From: Tardiphaga robiniae
GTDB taxonomy: Bacteria > Pseudomonadota > Alphaproteobacteria > Rhizobiales > Xanthobacteraceae
Direction: 5' to 3'
NCBI RefSeq assembly: GCF_001618955.1
Contig: NZ_LVYV01000002.1
Span: 124,001-188,000 of the forward strand
DNA length: 64,000 nucleotides
This document shows, piece after piece, positions 35,583 to 44,624 of this stretch (position 1 is its first letter; every line of letters starts with the position of its first letter). Made by a program: the position numbers and the translations under genes. The notes below the pieces were generated by a model, which saw only the letters and a list, made by a program, of their open reading frames with translations, did no database searches and was not told where the DNA came from.

Positions 35583-37612
35583 CAGGATAGGGCCCCCTCA
35601 ACCCGGTGCTCGCGATCGATGTCGACGGTCAGCTCCAGAGCGTGGCGCCCACCAGGACGGCTTGCGACGAATTGTTGGTGCAGGAGCTGGGTCGATAGTA
35701 CGCCGACCATCGCCATGTTGTCGGAGTTCGAGAGATCGCCGTTGCCGGTTGCGGCCTGTGTCCGGCACTTACTCCGCAGGCGCGCGACCGCGTCAGGATC
35801 GAAGACGTTTGCTTCGCGAATAGCCGCCTCCGAAAGCGCGTCGTCGATATAGGCGGGCGTATCGTGGTCAACGAAACATAGAGCGTCGGGCGCGCGGAAT
35901 GGCTGCTTCTTGCGGGCGATGATCTCCGACGGCACGATCGGCTCTGCGACGCGCTTCAGAACGTGCTTCTCGTCAAGGACGCGGAGCTTGTAGGCAGGCG
36001 GCAGCGAATTCGCCAGCGCGACCACGTCCTCGTCAAGGAAAGGAAAGCGTCCTTCAACCGAATGAGCCATGAGCATTCGGTCGCCCTGAGAAGACAGGAG
36101 ATATCCCGACAGCAGTGTCTGGATTTCAAGATATTCATCCTGCGCAAGGGAGCTCCATTGCGTGAATTCCGGAGGCAGACTGGCGATCAAATTGGAAACC
36201 GCATCGTGCTTTGCCGACTCCGCGCACATGTCGCTGGAGAACAGCCGTTTGATGCCGCTGGTCGTTCGCCAGCGGGTGTCATGCGCGAAGCCCGGCGCGG
36301 CGTGCTCCGACAGATTACGCCCGAAAAACTGCCGGGCCATTGCCTGCTGCCGTACCGGCGAGCGTGTGAGATAAGGGTAGAGACGCTCAAGCAGCCGCGC
36401 GCGGCGTGTCGAAGCGGGTTGCCGACCCCAGAACCGTCGGACCTTGCCTTCGCGAAAGAGATCGTAGCCGGCAAACATTTCGTCGGCGCCTTCGCCGGAC
36501 AGCACAACCTTGACGCCGCAGGCGCGCACCAGGCGCGACAGCAGGAACAACGGCGCCGGCGCCGTTCTCAAGATCGGACGCTCGGTGTGGTAGATGACCT
36601 GCGGAAAGATCTCGGCGATGTCACTGCGCGAAACCACCACTTCATGGTGCTCGCTACCGGTGACACGGGCGACCAGTCGCTGGAACTCGGTCTCATCATA
36701 TTCAGCGTCAGCAAAACGCAGTGAGAAAGTCTGGAAGCGTTCGCCGGCAAAGTGGCATCCCATCGCTGCAATAAGCGAACTGTCGAGCCCGCCGGACAAA
36801 TAGCTGCCGACGCTGACGTCGGAGCGCACCATTCGAAGCGACGTCGCGGATTCCAAAGCGCTGCGCACCTGCTTCACGGCATCGTCGAGTGAACCGGCAA
36901 ACTGGCCGTCGCGCGAACTGGAAAATTGGGGATATCGCGGCTTCCAGAATGCTTTATCGCGAACGTCGCCGTTTTCGTAAATGCGGAAATGTCCCGGGAC
37001 GAGCTCCTTGATCCCTTGAAACACGTTCTGCGGCGCCACAACGGTCCAGAGAGTGAATGTCTGGTCGATGCCGACTGGATCGAAGGTGCGGGGAATCGCT
37101 GCATCCGCCGCGAAGATGGCCTTCACTTCGCTGGCGAAATACAGTCGACCTTCGCGCTCGCAGAAATGCAAAGGGCAAATGCCGGTGCGATCGCGCGCCA
37201 ACACCAGACGACGGGCTACCGAGTCCCAGATCGCGAGCGCCCACTGTCCGGTCATCCGCTCGAAGGCGCCCTCGCCCCAGGCCCGATAGGCGTTGACGAT
37301 GACCTCCGTGTCGCTACGGGTCCGGAACCTGTAACCAAGCCTGATCAGCTTCTCACGCAACTCAACGTAGTTGAAGATTTCGCCGTTGAACACGATCCAC
37401 GTCGTGCCGCTCGCGTCCGCGAGAGGCTGCTGACCGCTCGAAATGTCGATGATGGACAAGCGGGCATGTGCTAGTCCCGCGCGTTCGTCCCGGTATATGC
37501 CCCGCTCGTCCGGGCCGCGATGGGCCAGCGCGCCGAGCATGCGCATCAAGGCTTCGCGTGAGGGTGGCCCTGCGGCGGCGCTTACTGACACTATGCCCGC
37601 GACACCGCACAT
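35582..37612 (-). CDS. asparagine synthase-like glutamine amidotransferase
   Basis: A 676-residue AsnB-type protein. The N-terminal class II glutaminase begins MCGVAGIV with the nucleophile Cys2, followed by HRGPDERG and FNGEIFNY; the C-terminal synthase domain has the pyrophosphate loop SGGLDSS at 273-279 and GEGADEMFAGYD. Family members make asparagine or amidate other carboxylates, including sugar and antibiotic precursors; the length is that of the secondary-metabolism and EPS type. It begins five bases after the NadE-like gene and overlaps the ligase gene, so it belongs to this operon. The substrate is unknown. Confidence 0.9.
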   Translation of the reverse strand: MCGVAGIVSVSAAAGPPSREALMRMLGALAHRGPDERGIYRDERAGLAHARLSIIDISSGQQPLADASGTTWIVFNGEIFNYVELREKLIRLGYRFRTRSDTEVIVNAYRAWGEGAFERMTGQWALAIWDSVARRLVLARDRTGICPLHFCEREGRLYFASEVKAIFAADAAIPRTFDPVGIDQTFTLWTVVAPQNVFQGIKELVPGHFRIYENGDVRDKAFWKPRYPQFSSSRDGQFAGSLDDAVKQVRSALESATSLRMVRSDVSVGSYLSGGLDSSLIAAMGCHFAGERFQTFSLRFADAEYDETEFQRLVARVTGSEHHEVVVSRSDIAEIFPQVIYHTERPILRTAPAPLFLLSRLVRACGVKVVLSGEGADEMFAGYDLFREGKVRRFWGRQPASTRRARLLERLYPYLTRSPVRQQAMARQFFGRNLSEHAAPGFAHDTRWRTTSGIKRLFSSDMCAESAKHDAVSNLIASLPPEFTQWSSLAQDEYLEIQTLLSGYLLSSQGDRMLMAHSVEGRFPFLDEDVVALANSLPPAYKLRVLDEKHVLKRVAEPIVPSEIIARKKQPFRAPDALCFVDHDTPAYIDDALSEAAIREANVFDPDAVARLRSKCRTQAATGNGDLSNSDNMAMVGVLSTQLLHQQFVASRPGGRHALELTVDIDREHRVEGALS

Positions 37613-37617
37613 GCAGG

Positions 37618-38625
37618 TCAGTCCTCGAATACTTGAGTGACGAGCAGGGGTCGTGCGTGGAGGTAGCGCGTGACGCGACGCTTGGCGTCAATATCCCTGA
37701 ATACCAAATCGACCTGGGCTGCTGTCAGTCCGATAGCCTCTGCGACCTCGTCTGACGGAATCCCGTGATTCACCGCGTAAAGGCACAGATCCATCTGGTG
37801 ATAAGGCAGCGCAAAATAGAACTCCTCCTGGCTCTGCGGCATCGAGAACGTATCCGTGGTCGGTGGCCTGCGCTGGATTTCCTCCTCGACCTCGAGATAT
37901 TCCGCGAGCTGATAGACCTGCGTCTTGTAGAGATGGGCGATCGGCATCACGTCCGCAATTCCGTCGCCCTGCTTGACGAAAAAGCCCTGGTCGTGCTCGA
38001 GACGGTTCGGTGTGCCCGCGACCGCGTATCGGAGGCGGTCGGCGTGGTAGTACTCCGTCATCTTGCGGACGCGCTGCTTGAAATTGGTCGCGGCGACGAT
38101 CTGCAGATACGCATTTGACGACAGACGAACGGTGCGGGTGCTGCCATCGCGGCTCTGAACCGTGAGACGGGTGATATTCAATCCGTTGCTCGCGAAAACC
38201 GACGGTAGCACCAGCTTGCATTTCCAGCCGTCGTCATATTCGGGAACGACGGTCCGGATTGCCTCGATCTGCCGGCGATAGGCGCCGAGCCCTTCGAGGG
38301 CAGGCGATATGTCTTCCAACACGGTGTCGATGCCAAGCTGCGCCGCCCAGCTGCGGCCGAGCCTCAGCGAGTCGTCTGAAGAATGGTGCTCGGGCATGAA
38401 GACGCCCAAGACCTTGTCGTTGCCGAATGCACGCGCGCACAACGCCGCGACGACGGAGCTGTCGATGCCGCCGGAAAGACCAACGACGGCGCCGCGGCGC
38501 CCCAACACGCCCAAGACCTGTTGGCGTAACGTCTGGACAATCCTCTCGACTTCGGCAGCGGGATCGAGCGCCAATACGTTATTGCCGAACTCCCGCGCAG
38601 TCGGAATGTGCGCAGCAAGGGTCAT
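37618..38625 (-). CDS. NadE-like ATP-dependent amide ligase
   Basis: A 335-residue protein with the NAD synthetase fold. The PP-loop is SGGIDSS (51-57), with GTPNRLEHDQGFFVKQGDG and HLYKTQVYQLAEYL later. It lacks the N-terminal glutaminase domain of full-length NadE. Because it sits inside a carrier-protein operon next to an amidotransferase, it may form an amide bond in a secondary metabolite rather than make NAD; this is inference. Its ATG overlaps the thioesterase stop by four bases (ATGA). A much longer open frame to 38868 is not used for this reason. Confidence 0.85.
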   Translation of the reverse strand: MTLAAHIPTAREFGNNVLALDPAAEVERIVQTLRQQVLGVLGRRGAVVGLSGGIDSSVVAALCARAFGNDKVLGVFMPEHHSSDDSLRLGRSWAAQLGIDTVLEDISPALEGLGAYRRQIEAIRTVVPEYDDGWKCKLVLPSVFASNGLNITRLTVQSRDGSTRTVRLSSNAYLQIVAATNFKQRVRKMTEYYHADRLRYAVAGTPNRLEHDQGFFVKQGDGIADVMPIAHLYKTQVYQLAEYLEVEEEIQRRPPTTDTFSMPQSQEEFYFALPYHQMDLCLYAVNHGIPSDEVAEAIGLTAAQVDLVFRDIDAKRRVTRYLHARPLLVTQVFED

Positions 38626-39575
38626 GACAGCGCTTTCCGCTTGCAAAATTCGGCCGGTGTGTAGGTTTGCACGACCGCACTCTCGACCAAGGGGAGGTTG
38701 GTGGCGAGGTAGGGCTCGACGACGAGCTCGATATGCGTGCCTGCGACGGGGATCACGTCCAGGCTTGCGAGTGAGCAATCCCAGCCGAGCGATTGCGGCG
38801 CTCCATCTCGGTTGCAGCGAAACAGTGTAGCTCCGATCGGCAAAGACGGCCTGGGCGACGCCAGCCATTGGTAGAAAGCTCGCGACCGCAACACCTCTTG
38901 CAGCTCAAGCCTAATTCGGAAGCAGGTGGCGTTGAACTTCCCTCGCGCATAGCGATGAAGCATCCAGGTAAGGGGTGCCTCGCCACCGATTGCTGCCGTA
39001 ACCTTTGCGAGTGCTCGGCAGGCTATCCGCGAAATGTTCACACGATTGGCGCGGAGCCGCCGCAACGTTCGGGCGAGCGTCTCCCGGTAATCGCGGCCCT
39101 CGTTGATAATCGCTGTATCGAGAATCCCCAGGAACTTAATGGACCGCCGTGCTTCCAGCAGCCGCGCCGCAACTTCGAACCCCACCACACCACCAAGGGA
39201 ATGGCCGAGAAGGCGAACATGTCCGACGGGTTGGCTCCGGCGGATTTGCTCCACCGCGGCATCTGCCATGGAGGCGACCGTGTTCTTTCCGGCGAGGATG
39301 CTCCCCAGGTCGGGGTATTTGATCGGGACGACCCGGGCGATCTTGCCCAACCCCGCTGCAAAAGCGGCCATGCTCGGACCGTAACCGAGGGACCCCGGCA
39401 ACAGGAACAGGATTGGACGCACGTCGGTTTGCACGCCCACGGTTTCGGCTGCGGTTGCCTTCCCGGACACGATCGTCTTGACCATATCCGCGGCTGTCAT
39501 ATCGAGCGCGAAGTGTCCGACCGAGGGATCGGCCGGTCGTTCCGCTACTTCCGGTTGGAGATAAGTCCGAGCCAT
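38622..39575 (-). CDS. type II thioesterase-like alpha/beta hydrolase
   Basis: A 317-residue alpha/beta hydrolase. The nucleophile is Ser126 in LLGHSLGGVVGFEVA, and LFLLPGSLGYGPSM earlier resembles the oxyanion region of NRPS/PKS thioesterases. A charged N-terminal lead of about 50 residues has no clear function. It should release or proofread an acyl group bound to the carrier protein. As first gene of the operon thioesterase, nadE-like, asnB-like, ligase, ACP, it has its promoter in the 39576-40085 gap. The final histidine is probably in PVAGTHIELVVEP. Confidence 0.85.
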   Translation of the reverse strand: MARTYLQPEVAERPADPSVGHFALDMTAADMVKTIVSGKATAAETVGVQTDVRPILFLLPGSLGYGPSMAAFAAGLGKIARVVPIKYPDLGSILAGKNTVASMADAAVEQIRRSQPVGHVRLLGHSLGGVVGFEVAARLLEARRSIKFLGILDTAIINEGRDYRETLARTLRRLRANRVNISRIACRALAKVTAAIGGEAPLTWMLHRYARGKFNATCFRIRLELQEVLRSRAFYQWLASPRPSLPIGATLFRCNRDGAPQSLGWDCSLASLDVIPVAGTHIELVVEPYLATNLPLVESAVVQTYTPAEFCKRKALS

Positions 39576-40085
39576 AGGTCACCTGCCAAGCCCAAAACTT
39601 GTTATCGCCGATCATGGAAATTTCGACATCCTGCGTTTGAAGGATGTTGCCCGCCGCTGGAATGACGGCGTGACCAGAATTACGGCGGCACTGCCGCTGA
39701 GCTTCGTTGATTCCCGCCATCATCATCTCGGGTTGGCACGGCGGGATTGCTGCTCATGCTCACGAGCATGCGATGATCAAGGCGGCTTGGTTCCGTATTG
39801 CTGGAAAGTGGCAAGCCGGGCGTTGCGCTGAACACCAGCTCGATATGAATGCTCAGCGCTGTGATACGACCGGGTGCAGTATGTCGTCCAGAACATGTCA
39901 GAAGGTGCTTGAAGACCGCACCTTCACCATTACCGGCCCGCTCCAAGCTGAGGCGAAGGAACTATCTGAAGGCTGTCGGGCGATCATCCGGAGCGCTGCA
40001 GCACAGTACCGCGTAGCAAAAGTTGTGGAACGGAACAAGACAACCGGACTTGAGTCGATGACTTCACCCCAGCGGAGGCATTGAT
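39576..40085. other. upstream region of the orphan biosynthetic operon
   Basis: 510 bases without a supportable gene, part of a longer gene-poor stretch reaching 40802 and lower in GC than its surroundings. The main structure is a perfect inverted repeat at 39755. A frame ending at 40084 has no ribosome site and no recognisable domain. Confidence 0.45.
39755..39770. promoter_or_regulatory. palindrome upstream of the thioesterase operon
   Basis: CATGCTC and GAGCATG flank a two-base spacer about 180 bases before the thioesterase start. It has the shape of a dimeric regulator site. The regulator is unknown. Confidence 0.4.
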
Positions 40086-40283
40086 GTGAGGGCAACGAAA
40101 CTACCATCAGTCAATTTATTGCTGTGCCGCCGTTGCGGGGCGGCACGCACTCTTATCAAGATTGTGGCGCAGCCTAGAGCCAGTCTGCCCGGCGATCGTA
40201 GGACGTTCCGGTGTCCGAACTGCATGTCGTCCCAGACCTACCAAATCAACCGGCACGGGGCGCAGCTACTATCTTCAGATTGA
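40086..40283 (+). CDS. small zinc-ribbon protein, unknown function
   Basis: A 65-residue frame with CRRCGAA and, 28 residues on, CPNCMSS, the spacing of a treble-clef or zinc ribbon. The GTG at 40086 is preceded by GGAGG with seven bases of spacing, which supports translation. It stands alone in a gene-poor stretch, and no function is recognised. Gap 40284-40802 beyond it holds no other gene that can be seen. Confidence 0.5.
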   Translation: MRATKLPSVNLLLCRRCGAARTLIKIVAQPRASLPGDRRTFRCPNCMSSQTYQINRHGAQLLSSD

Positions 40284-40802
40284 GATGCAGTTGGGCGGCT
40301 ATAATCTGATTGCAAGATAAATACCCGGACCAGATTGCTCCTGGTTCCGCAGCCAGCACGCTCAGTCGTGCTCGCACGCCGCGTCGTCCTCGCGTCGAGC
40401 TATGGATAAACTTCAGGTCGGTAATGTCGGCGGTTGGAACCAAAAGTTGCATATCCGATTCGGTGCTTTGCCCAGAGGCACGATGTCGTCGGCTGCCCTA
40501 TGCCAGTACGCGTCCAAAAGTAGTGAAGTTGTAGTTTTCAACCTCAGATGCTTGTTGATAACCGGCTGATATTGCAGGTCATCGAAAAAGAGAGCTTCGG
40601 TTCATTTTTGCTCGGCCAGAATGTCGCACCTTTACCAACGGTTTACATAATACCTACAAATTGAAGGAACGGGACTTGATAACAAGAAAGTCATCGAACC
40701 CCGTGTTTGCCGCCCTGCCATTGCACTTCTGCTGACTGCTTCATTTCCACGACACCCCCGCACATTGCGGACCAACGGTCGAAAACCGAGGGACCCTTCG
40801 TC
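40284..40802. other. intergenic region upstream of the MCP gene
   Basis: 519 bases without a supportable gene. The sequence is A/T-richer than its surroundings, for example around 40630-40690, and should contain the promoter of the chemoreceptor gene. No clear motif or repeat was identified. Confidence 0.4.
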
Positions 40803-42494
40803 ATGCTCGCCAGCCTGTCTATTCGCGCCAAGATCACCATTGTTCTTTCATTTTTGCTGCTTGCGATGACGGGTCTGGGCCTGGTCGCGGTTCGCAAGAT
40901 GCAGGCGATCAACGCCAATGCGGTGGATATCCAGACCAGCTGGCTGCCAAGCGTGCGTTTCCTCGGCGATCTGCGCTCCGGCGTCATCACCTATCGCAAC
41001 GTGATCCGTCAGCACATGCTGTCCGAGACGTTGGAGGAGAAACTTGCCAATGAGAAAACGCTCGAGACGGTGGTAGCGAGCAACACCGCTATCCGCGCGA
41101 AGTATGAGAAGCTGATCACCTCGCCGGAAGAGCGCGCGCTCTACGAGGAATGGAGCAAGCTCTGGGACAGCTACAAGAAGGGCACGCTCGATGTGATGGA
41201 TCTGTCGCGCAAGAGCGCCGGCAAGATGCCGCAGGAAGCCAATGCGTTGAACACGAAGACTGTGAATCCGATCGGCCTGAAAGCTGACGAAATCCTGAAC
41301 AAGGACATCGAGCTCAATCTCAGGGGCTCCGACACTGCCGGTGCAGAAGCCCTCGCCAATTACGACGCTGCCTTTATGATGGTTGTCGCGATCCTCGTCG
41401 TTTCGGCCCTGCTTGGCATCGGCATCGGCATCTATCTCGTGAAGGACGTCTCCAGCGGCATCGCGTCGATCGTAAAGCCGATGCAGGCTCTGGGTCAGGG
41501 CGATCTGACTGCGATGGTGCCGCATCAGGGCATGAAGACCGAGATCGGCACGATGGGAGACGCGCTGCAGATCTTCAAGCAGGCGCTGATCGACAAGCGT
41601 ACGGCCGACGAAGCAGCAGCAGCCGATGCGGAAGCCAAGATCGAGCGCGGTCGCCGCGTCGATAGCATCACCCGCGAATTCGAAACGATGATCGGCGAGA
41701 TCGTCGAGACGGTGTCGTCGGCTTCGACCGAACTGGAAGCCTCTGCCAGCACGCTGACCGCGACCGCCGAACGTTCGCAGGAGCTGACAACAACCGTGGC
41801 AGCCGCTTCGGAGGAAGCCTCGACCAATGTGCAGTCGGTTGCTTCGGCGACCGAGGAGATGGCCTCGTCAGTGAACGAAATCAGCCGTCAGGTGCAGGAA
41901 TCGGCCAGCATCGCCAATCAGGCCGTCGATCAGGCACGCCTGACCAACGATCGCGTCAGCGCGCTGGCCAGCGCGGCCGCTCGCATCGGTGACGTCGTCG
42001 AGCTGATCAACAACATCGCCGGCCAGACCAATCTTCTGGCGCTCAACGCGACCATCGAAGCAGCACGCGCCGGTGAAGCCGGTCGTGGCTTCGCGGTGGT
42101 GGCATCGGAAGTGAAGGCGTTGGCCGAGCAGACGGCGAAAGCCACCGGGGAGATCTCGACGCAGATCTCCGGCATCCAGGCGGCGACGCAGGAATCGGTT
42201 GGCGCGATCAAGGAGATCGGAGACACCATCGGCCGGATGTCCGAGATCGCTTCGACGATTGCGTCGGCGGTGGAAGAGCAGGGCGCTGCGACCCAGGAAA
42301 TCTCCCGCAACGTCCAGCAGGCAGCGCAGGGCACCATGCAGGTCTCGTCGAACATCACCGATGTGCAGCGTGGCGCCAGCGAGACCGGCTCGGCATCCTC
42401 GCAGGTACTTTCGGCCGCGCAGTCGCTGTCCTCGGACAGCACGCGTCTGAAGGTCGAGGTCAGCAAGTTCCTGAACGCCGTACGCGCAGCCTGA
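40803..42494 (+). CDS. methyl-accepting chemotaxis protein
   Basis: A 563-residue chemoreceptor. A first membrane helix ([21 protein letters not shown]) is followed by a four-helix-bundle type ligand domain of about 150 residues, a second helix ([25 protein letters not shown]), a HAMP domain and a coiled-coil signalling domain whose tip reads [22 protein letters not shown]. It senses a small molecule or energy state and controls CheA. ATG 40803 removes an unlikely 32-residue lead. A strong terminator follows. No cheA or cheW is nearby; a cheR gene follows after 314 bases. Confidence 0.93.
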   Translation: MLASLSIRAKITIVLSFLLLAMTGLGLVAVRKMQAINANAVDIQTSWLPSVRFLGDLRSGVITYRNVIRQHMLSETLEEKLANEKTLETVVASNTAIRAKYEKLITSPEERALYEEWSKLWDSYKKGTLDVMDLSRKSAGKMPQEANALNTKTVNPIGLKADEILNKDIELNLRGSDTAGAEALANYDAAFMMVVAILVVSALLGIGIGIYLVKDVSSGIASIVKPMQALGQGDLTAMVPHQGMKTEIGTMGDALQIFKQALIDKRTADEAAAADAEAKIERGRRVDSITREFETMIGEIVETVSSASTELEASASTLTATAERSQELTTTVAAASEEASTNVQSVASATEEMASSVNEISRQVQESASIANQAVDQARLTNDRVSALASAAARIGDVVELINNIAGQTNLLALNATIEAARAGEAGRGFAVVASEVKALAEQTAKATGEISTQISGIQAATQESVGAIKEIGDTIGRMSEIASTIASAVEEQGAATQEISRNVQQAAQGTMQVSSNITDVQRGASETGSASSQVLSAAQSLSSDSTRLKVEVSKFLNAVRAA

Positions 42495-42518
42495 CGCTAC
42501 GAGATATCGAGACATTGA

Positions 42519-42545
42519 AGCCGGCGCGAAAGCGCCGGCTTTTTT
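42519..42545 (+). terminator. rho-independent terminator after the MCP gene
   Basis: The arms AGCCGGCGC and GCGCCGGCT pair perfectly around GAAA and run into TTTTT. It ends MCP transcription. The rest of the gap to 42808 shows no gene or motif. Confidence 0.9.
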
Positions 42546-42808
42546 CATTGCCAATTGATGCCGACCCCGTCCATCCGCTTGGTGAACTGCTTTGTTTACG
42601 TAGGTTACTGGCTACCGCGGGGCAGCGGTTATGTTGCCGCGCTTCTCAACTTTGTGCCCGGCGCAGAAAATCTCGCGCAACGTCCTGCGACGTCTTGGCG
42701 ATCTCTTAGTCATTTGCTGCAATCGTGTAGTACGCGCCTTTTGCACGGAGCGGCATACTGTCGTCGCTGCAAGTCATTTGGACCAGCGTTGCGTCTTAGA
42801 AAGAGACC

Positions 42809-43690
42809 ATGACCCCTATCGATTATGAGTACTTGCAGAAGATCCTGAAAGATCGTTCCGGACTGGTGCTGTCGGCCGACAAGAAGTACCTGCTCGAAAG
42901 CAGATTGATGCCGCTGGCGCGTAAGGCCGGTGTCGCCGGGATCAGCGAACTCGTTCAGAAGATGAAAGCCGGCTCCGAGCCAATGATCTCGGATGTGGTC
43001 GAAGCCATGACCACCAACGAGACCTTCTTCTTTCGCGACAAGACACCGTTCGAGCATTTTCAGAACACGGTCATTCCCGAGCTGATCAAGGCGCGCGCTG
43101 GCAAGCGCAGCCTGCGGATTTGGTGCGCCGCCGGCTCGACCGGGCAGGAGCCATATTCGCTCGCCATGATCATGAAGGAATTCGGCGCCGCGCTGACGGG
43201 GTGGCGCGTCGAGATCGTGGCCACGGATCTGTCGCCCGAAGTGCTCGAGAAATCGCGCACCGGCGTCTACACCCAGTTCGAGGTGCAGCGCGGCTTGCCG
43301 ATCCAGTTGCTGGTGAAATACTTCAAGCAGACCGGCACGACGTGGCAGCTCAATGCCGACATCCGTGCGATGGTTCAGTTCAAGCAGTTCAACCTGCTGC
43401 AGGACTACGCGCATCTCGGCAAGTTCGACGTCATCTTCTGCCGCAATGTCCTGATCTATTTCGATCAGGCCACCAAGACCGACATCTTCGGCAGGCTGGC
43501 AAAATCCAGCGAGGCTGACGGCTATCTGTTTCTGGGCGCAGCCGAGACCGTGATCGGTCTCACCGACCGCTATCAGGTTTGTCCCAATCGCCGCGGTGTC
43601 TATCTGCCGGTGGGTGTGCAGGTGTCGCTATCGATCGTGCCCGGCATGGGTGCCGGACTGAAGACGTCTTCCGCCAGTATAAGGGCGTAG
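42809..43690 (+). CDS. cheR: chemotaxis protein methyltransferase CheR
   Basis: A 293-residue CheR. The N-terminal helical domain contains YLQKILKDRSGLVLSADKKYLLESRL, then NETFFFRDKTPFEHF, SAM motif IWCAAGSTGQEPYSLAM and the conserved FDVIFCRNVLIYFD near the end. It methylates glutamates of chemoreceptors using SAM, setting adaptation. It lies next to an MCP gene and ahead of a PilZ-like gene eight bases downstream, but the rest of the chemotaxis set is missing, so it serves a dispersed or accessory pathway. No TPR domain is attached. Confidence 0.93.
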   Translation: MTPIDYEYLQKILKDRSGLVLSADKKYLLESRLMPLARKAGVAGISELVQKMKAGSEPMISDVVEAMTTNETFFFRDKTPFEHFQNTVIPELIKARAGKRSLRIWCAAGSTGQEPYSLAMIMKEFGAALTGWRVEIVATDLSPEVLEKSRTGVYTQFEVQRGLPIQLLVKYFKQTGTTWQLNADIRAMVQFKQFNLLQDYAHLGKFDVIFCRNVLIYFDQATKTDIFGRLAKSSEADGYLFLGAAETVIGLTDRYQVCPNRRGVYLPVGVQVSLSIVPGMGAGLKTSSASIRA

Positions 43691-43698
43691 GAGCGGTC

Positions 43699-44025
43699 AT
43701 GGCAGAAGAAGTTGCAACCAATGGGCGCGTCATTTTCGGGCGCGGCTACAATGTCTGGATCATGGCCATCGACGGCACATGGCGGCGCAGTTGCGTGTTG
43801 AAGGCTGTGTCGAGTCACGACGCCGAGTTGATACTCGAGACGTCCATCGAGGGCCTCAATCTGAAAGAGTTCTTCCTGCTGCTGTCATCGACCGGACTTG
43901 CCTATCGCCGCTGCGAGTTGGTCAAAGTGAACGGTGCGCAGATCGATATTCGCTTCCTGAACACCAAAGGTAGCAAGAAGAAATCGCCGGCGAAGAGCGA
44001 TCACGGCGATATGGCTGACGCCTGA
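43699..44025 (+). CDS. PilZ-like small protein
   Basis: A 108-residue protein with the beta-strand pattern of PilZ domains (RRSCVLKAVSSHDAELILETSI then RCELVKVNGAQIDIRFL), although the RxxxR and D/NxSxxG c-di-GMP motifs are incomplete, so binding is uncertain. It begins eight bases after cheR, so the two are likely cotranscribed, and it may link second-messenger level to chemotaxis or motility. The basic tail GSKKKSPAKSD is poorly conserved. The frame runs back to 43579, but ATG 43699 is chosen since it does not overlap cheR. Confidence 0.7.
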   Translation: MAEEVATNGRVIFGRGYNVWIMAIDGTWRRSCVLKAVSSHDAELILETSIEGLNLKEFFLLLSSTGLAYRRCELVKVNGAQIDIRFLNTKGSKKKSPAKSDHGDMADA

Positions 44026-44028
44026 TCA

Positions 44029-44442
44029 TCAGTCATCGGTCATCAGTGTCTGCGGCGCTTGTGTGTCGGCAAGGCACTCGCGGACGGCTGCGATCAGGGC
44101 CGCGGCGGAGAAGGGTTTGCGCAGGCAGCTTGTGGCGCCAAGCTCAATCACCATGCGCAGGAAATCGGGTGCCGGTGCAGTGAATTGCGCGAAGGTATAG
44201 CCGGAGATCGCGATCAGCGGCACGCGTGGCCTACGCTGATGAAACGCGCGCACGGATTCGAACCCGCGCATTTGCGGCATGAAGATATCGACGATCATCA
44301 CATCGAAGCGTGTATCTTCCAACGCCAATAGACCGATCTCGCCACCATCGGCCGAGACGGTTTCGAAGCCCTCGCGTTCCAGTGTCAGCCTAATGGACAT
44401 GGACACGAGCGGGTCGTCGTCGACGACCAGAATGCGTTTCAT
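44029..44442 (-). CDS. single-domain response regulator (CheY-like receiver)
   Basis: A 137-residue receiver domain with no output domain. The acidic pocket is VVDDDP near the N terminus, the phospho-acceptor is Asp52 in MIVDIFMP, Ser/Thr in AISGYT and Lys in LRKPFS complete the site. It probably relays a phosphate from a histidine kinase encoded elsewhere. ATG 44442 is used, because the upstream frame to 44616 has no domain. It points toward and ends three bases from the PilZ-like gene, so it is not in that operon. Confidence 0.9.
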   Translation of the reverse strand: MKRILVVDDDPLVSMSIRLTLEREGFETVSADGGEIGLLALEDTRFDVMIVDIFMPQMRGFESVRAFHQRRPRVPLIAISGYTFAQFTAPAPDFLRMVIELGATSCLRKPFSAAALIAAVRECLADTQAPQTLMTDD

Positions 44443-44624
44443 GGCGGCGCCCCCGCGCGCTGGAGTGAGCCTGCAGTCACCCTCCACGCAACACGCAACC
44501 GTGACGCGACGAATCGTCGACGACGCCAAGTGTTTATCCGTTTCGCCGGAGGTGTCTGTCCAGATTTGCACACCTGGGGCATTTCGTTGTTGCCGCATTG
44601 CACGCACCGTGTGCATGGTTGGAT

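Noticed and set aside
39733..39751. Sigma-54-like TTGGCACG...TTGC sequence upstream of the thioesterase operon
   Set aside because: The GG to GC spacing is 12 rather than 10 bases and the orientation is away from the thioesterase gene.
39707..40084. 125-residue plus-strand frame before the zinc-ribbon gene
   Set aside because: TTG start without ribosome site, no recognisable domain and irregular composition.
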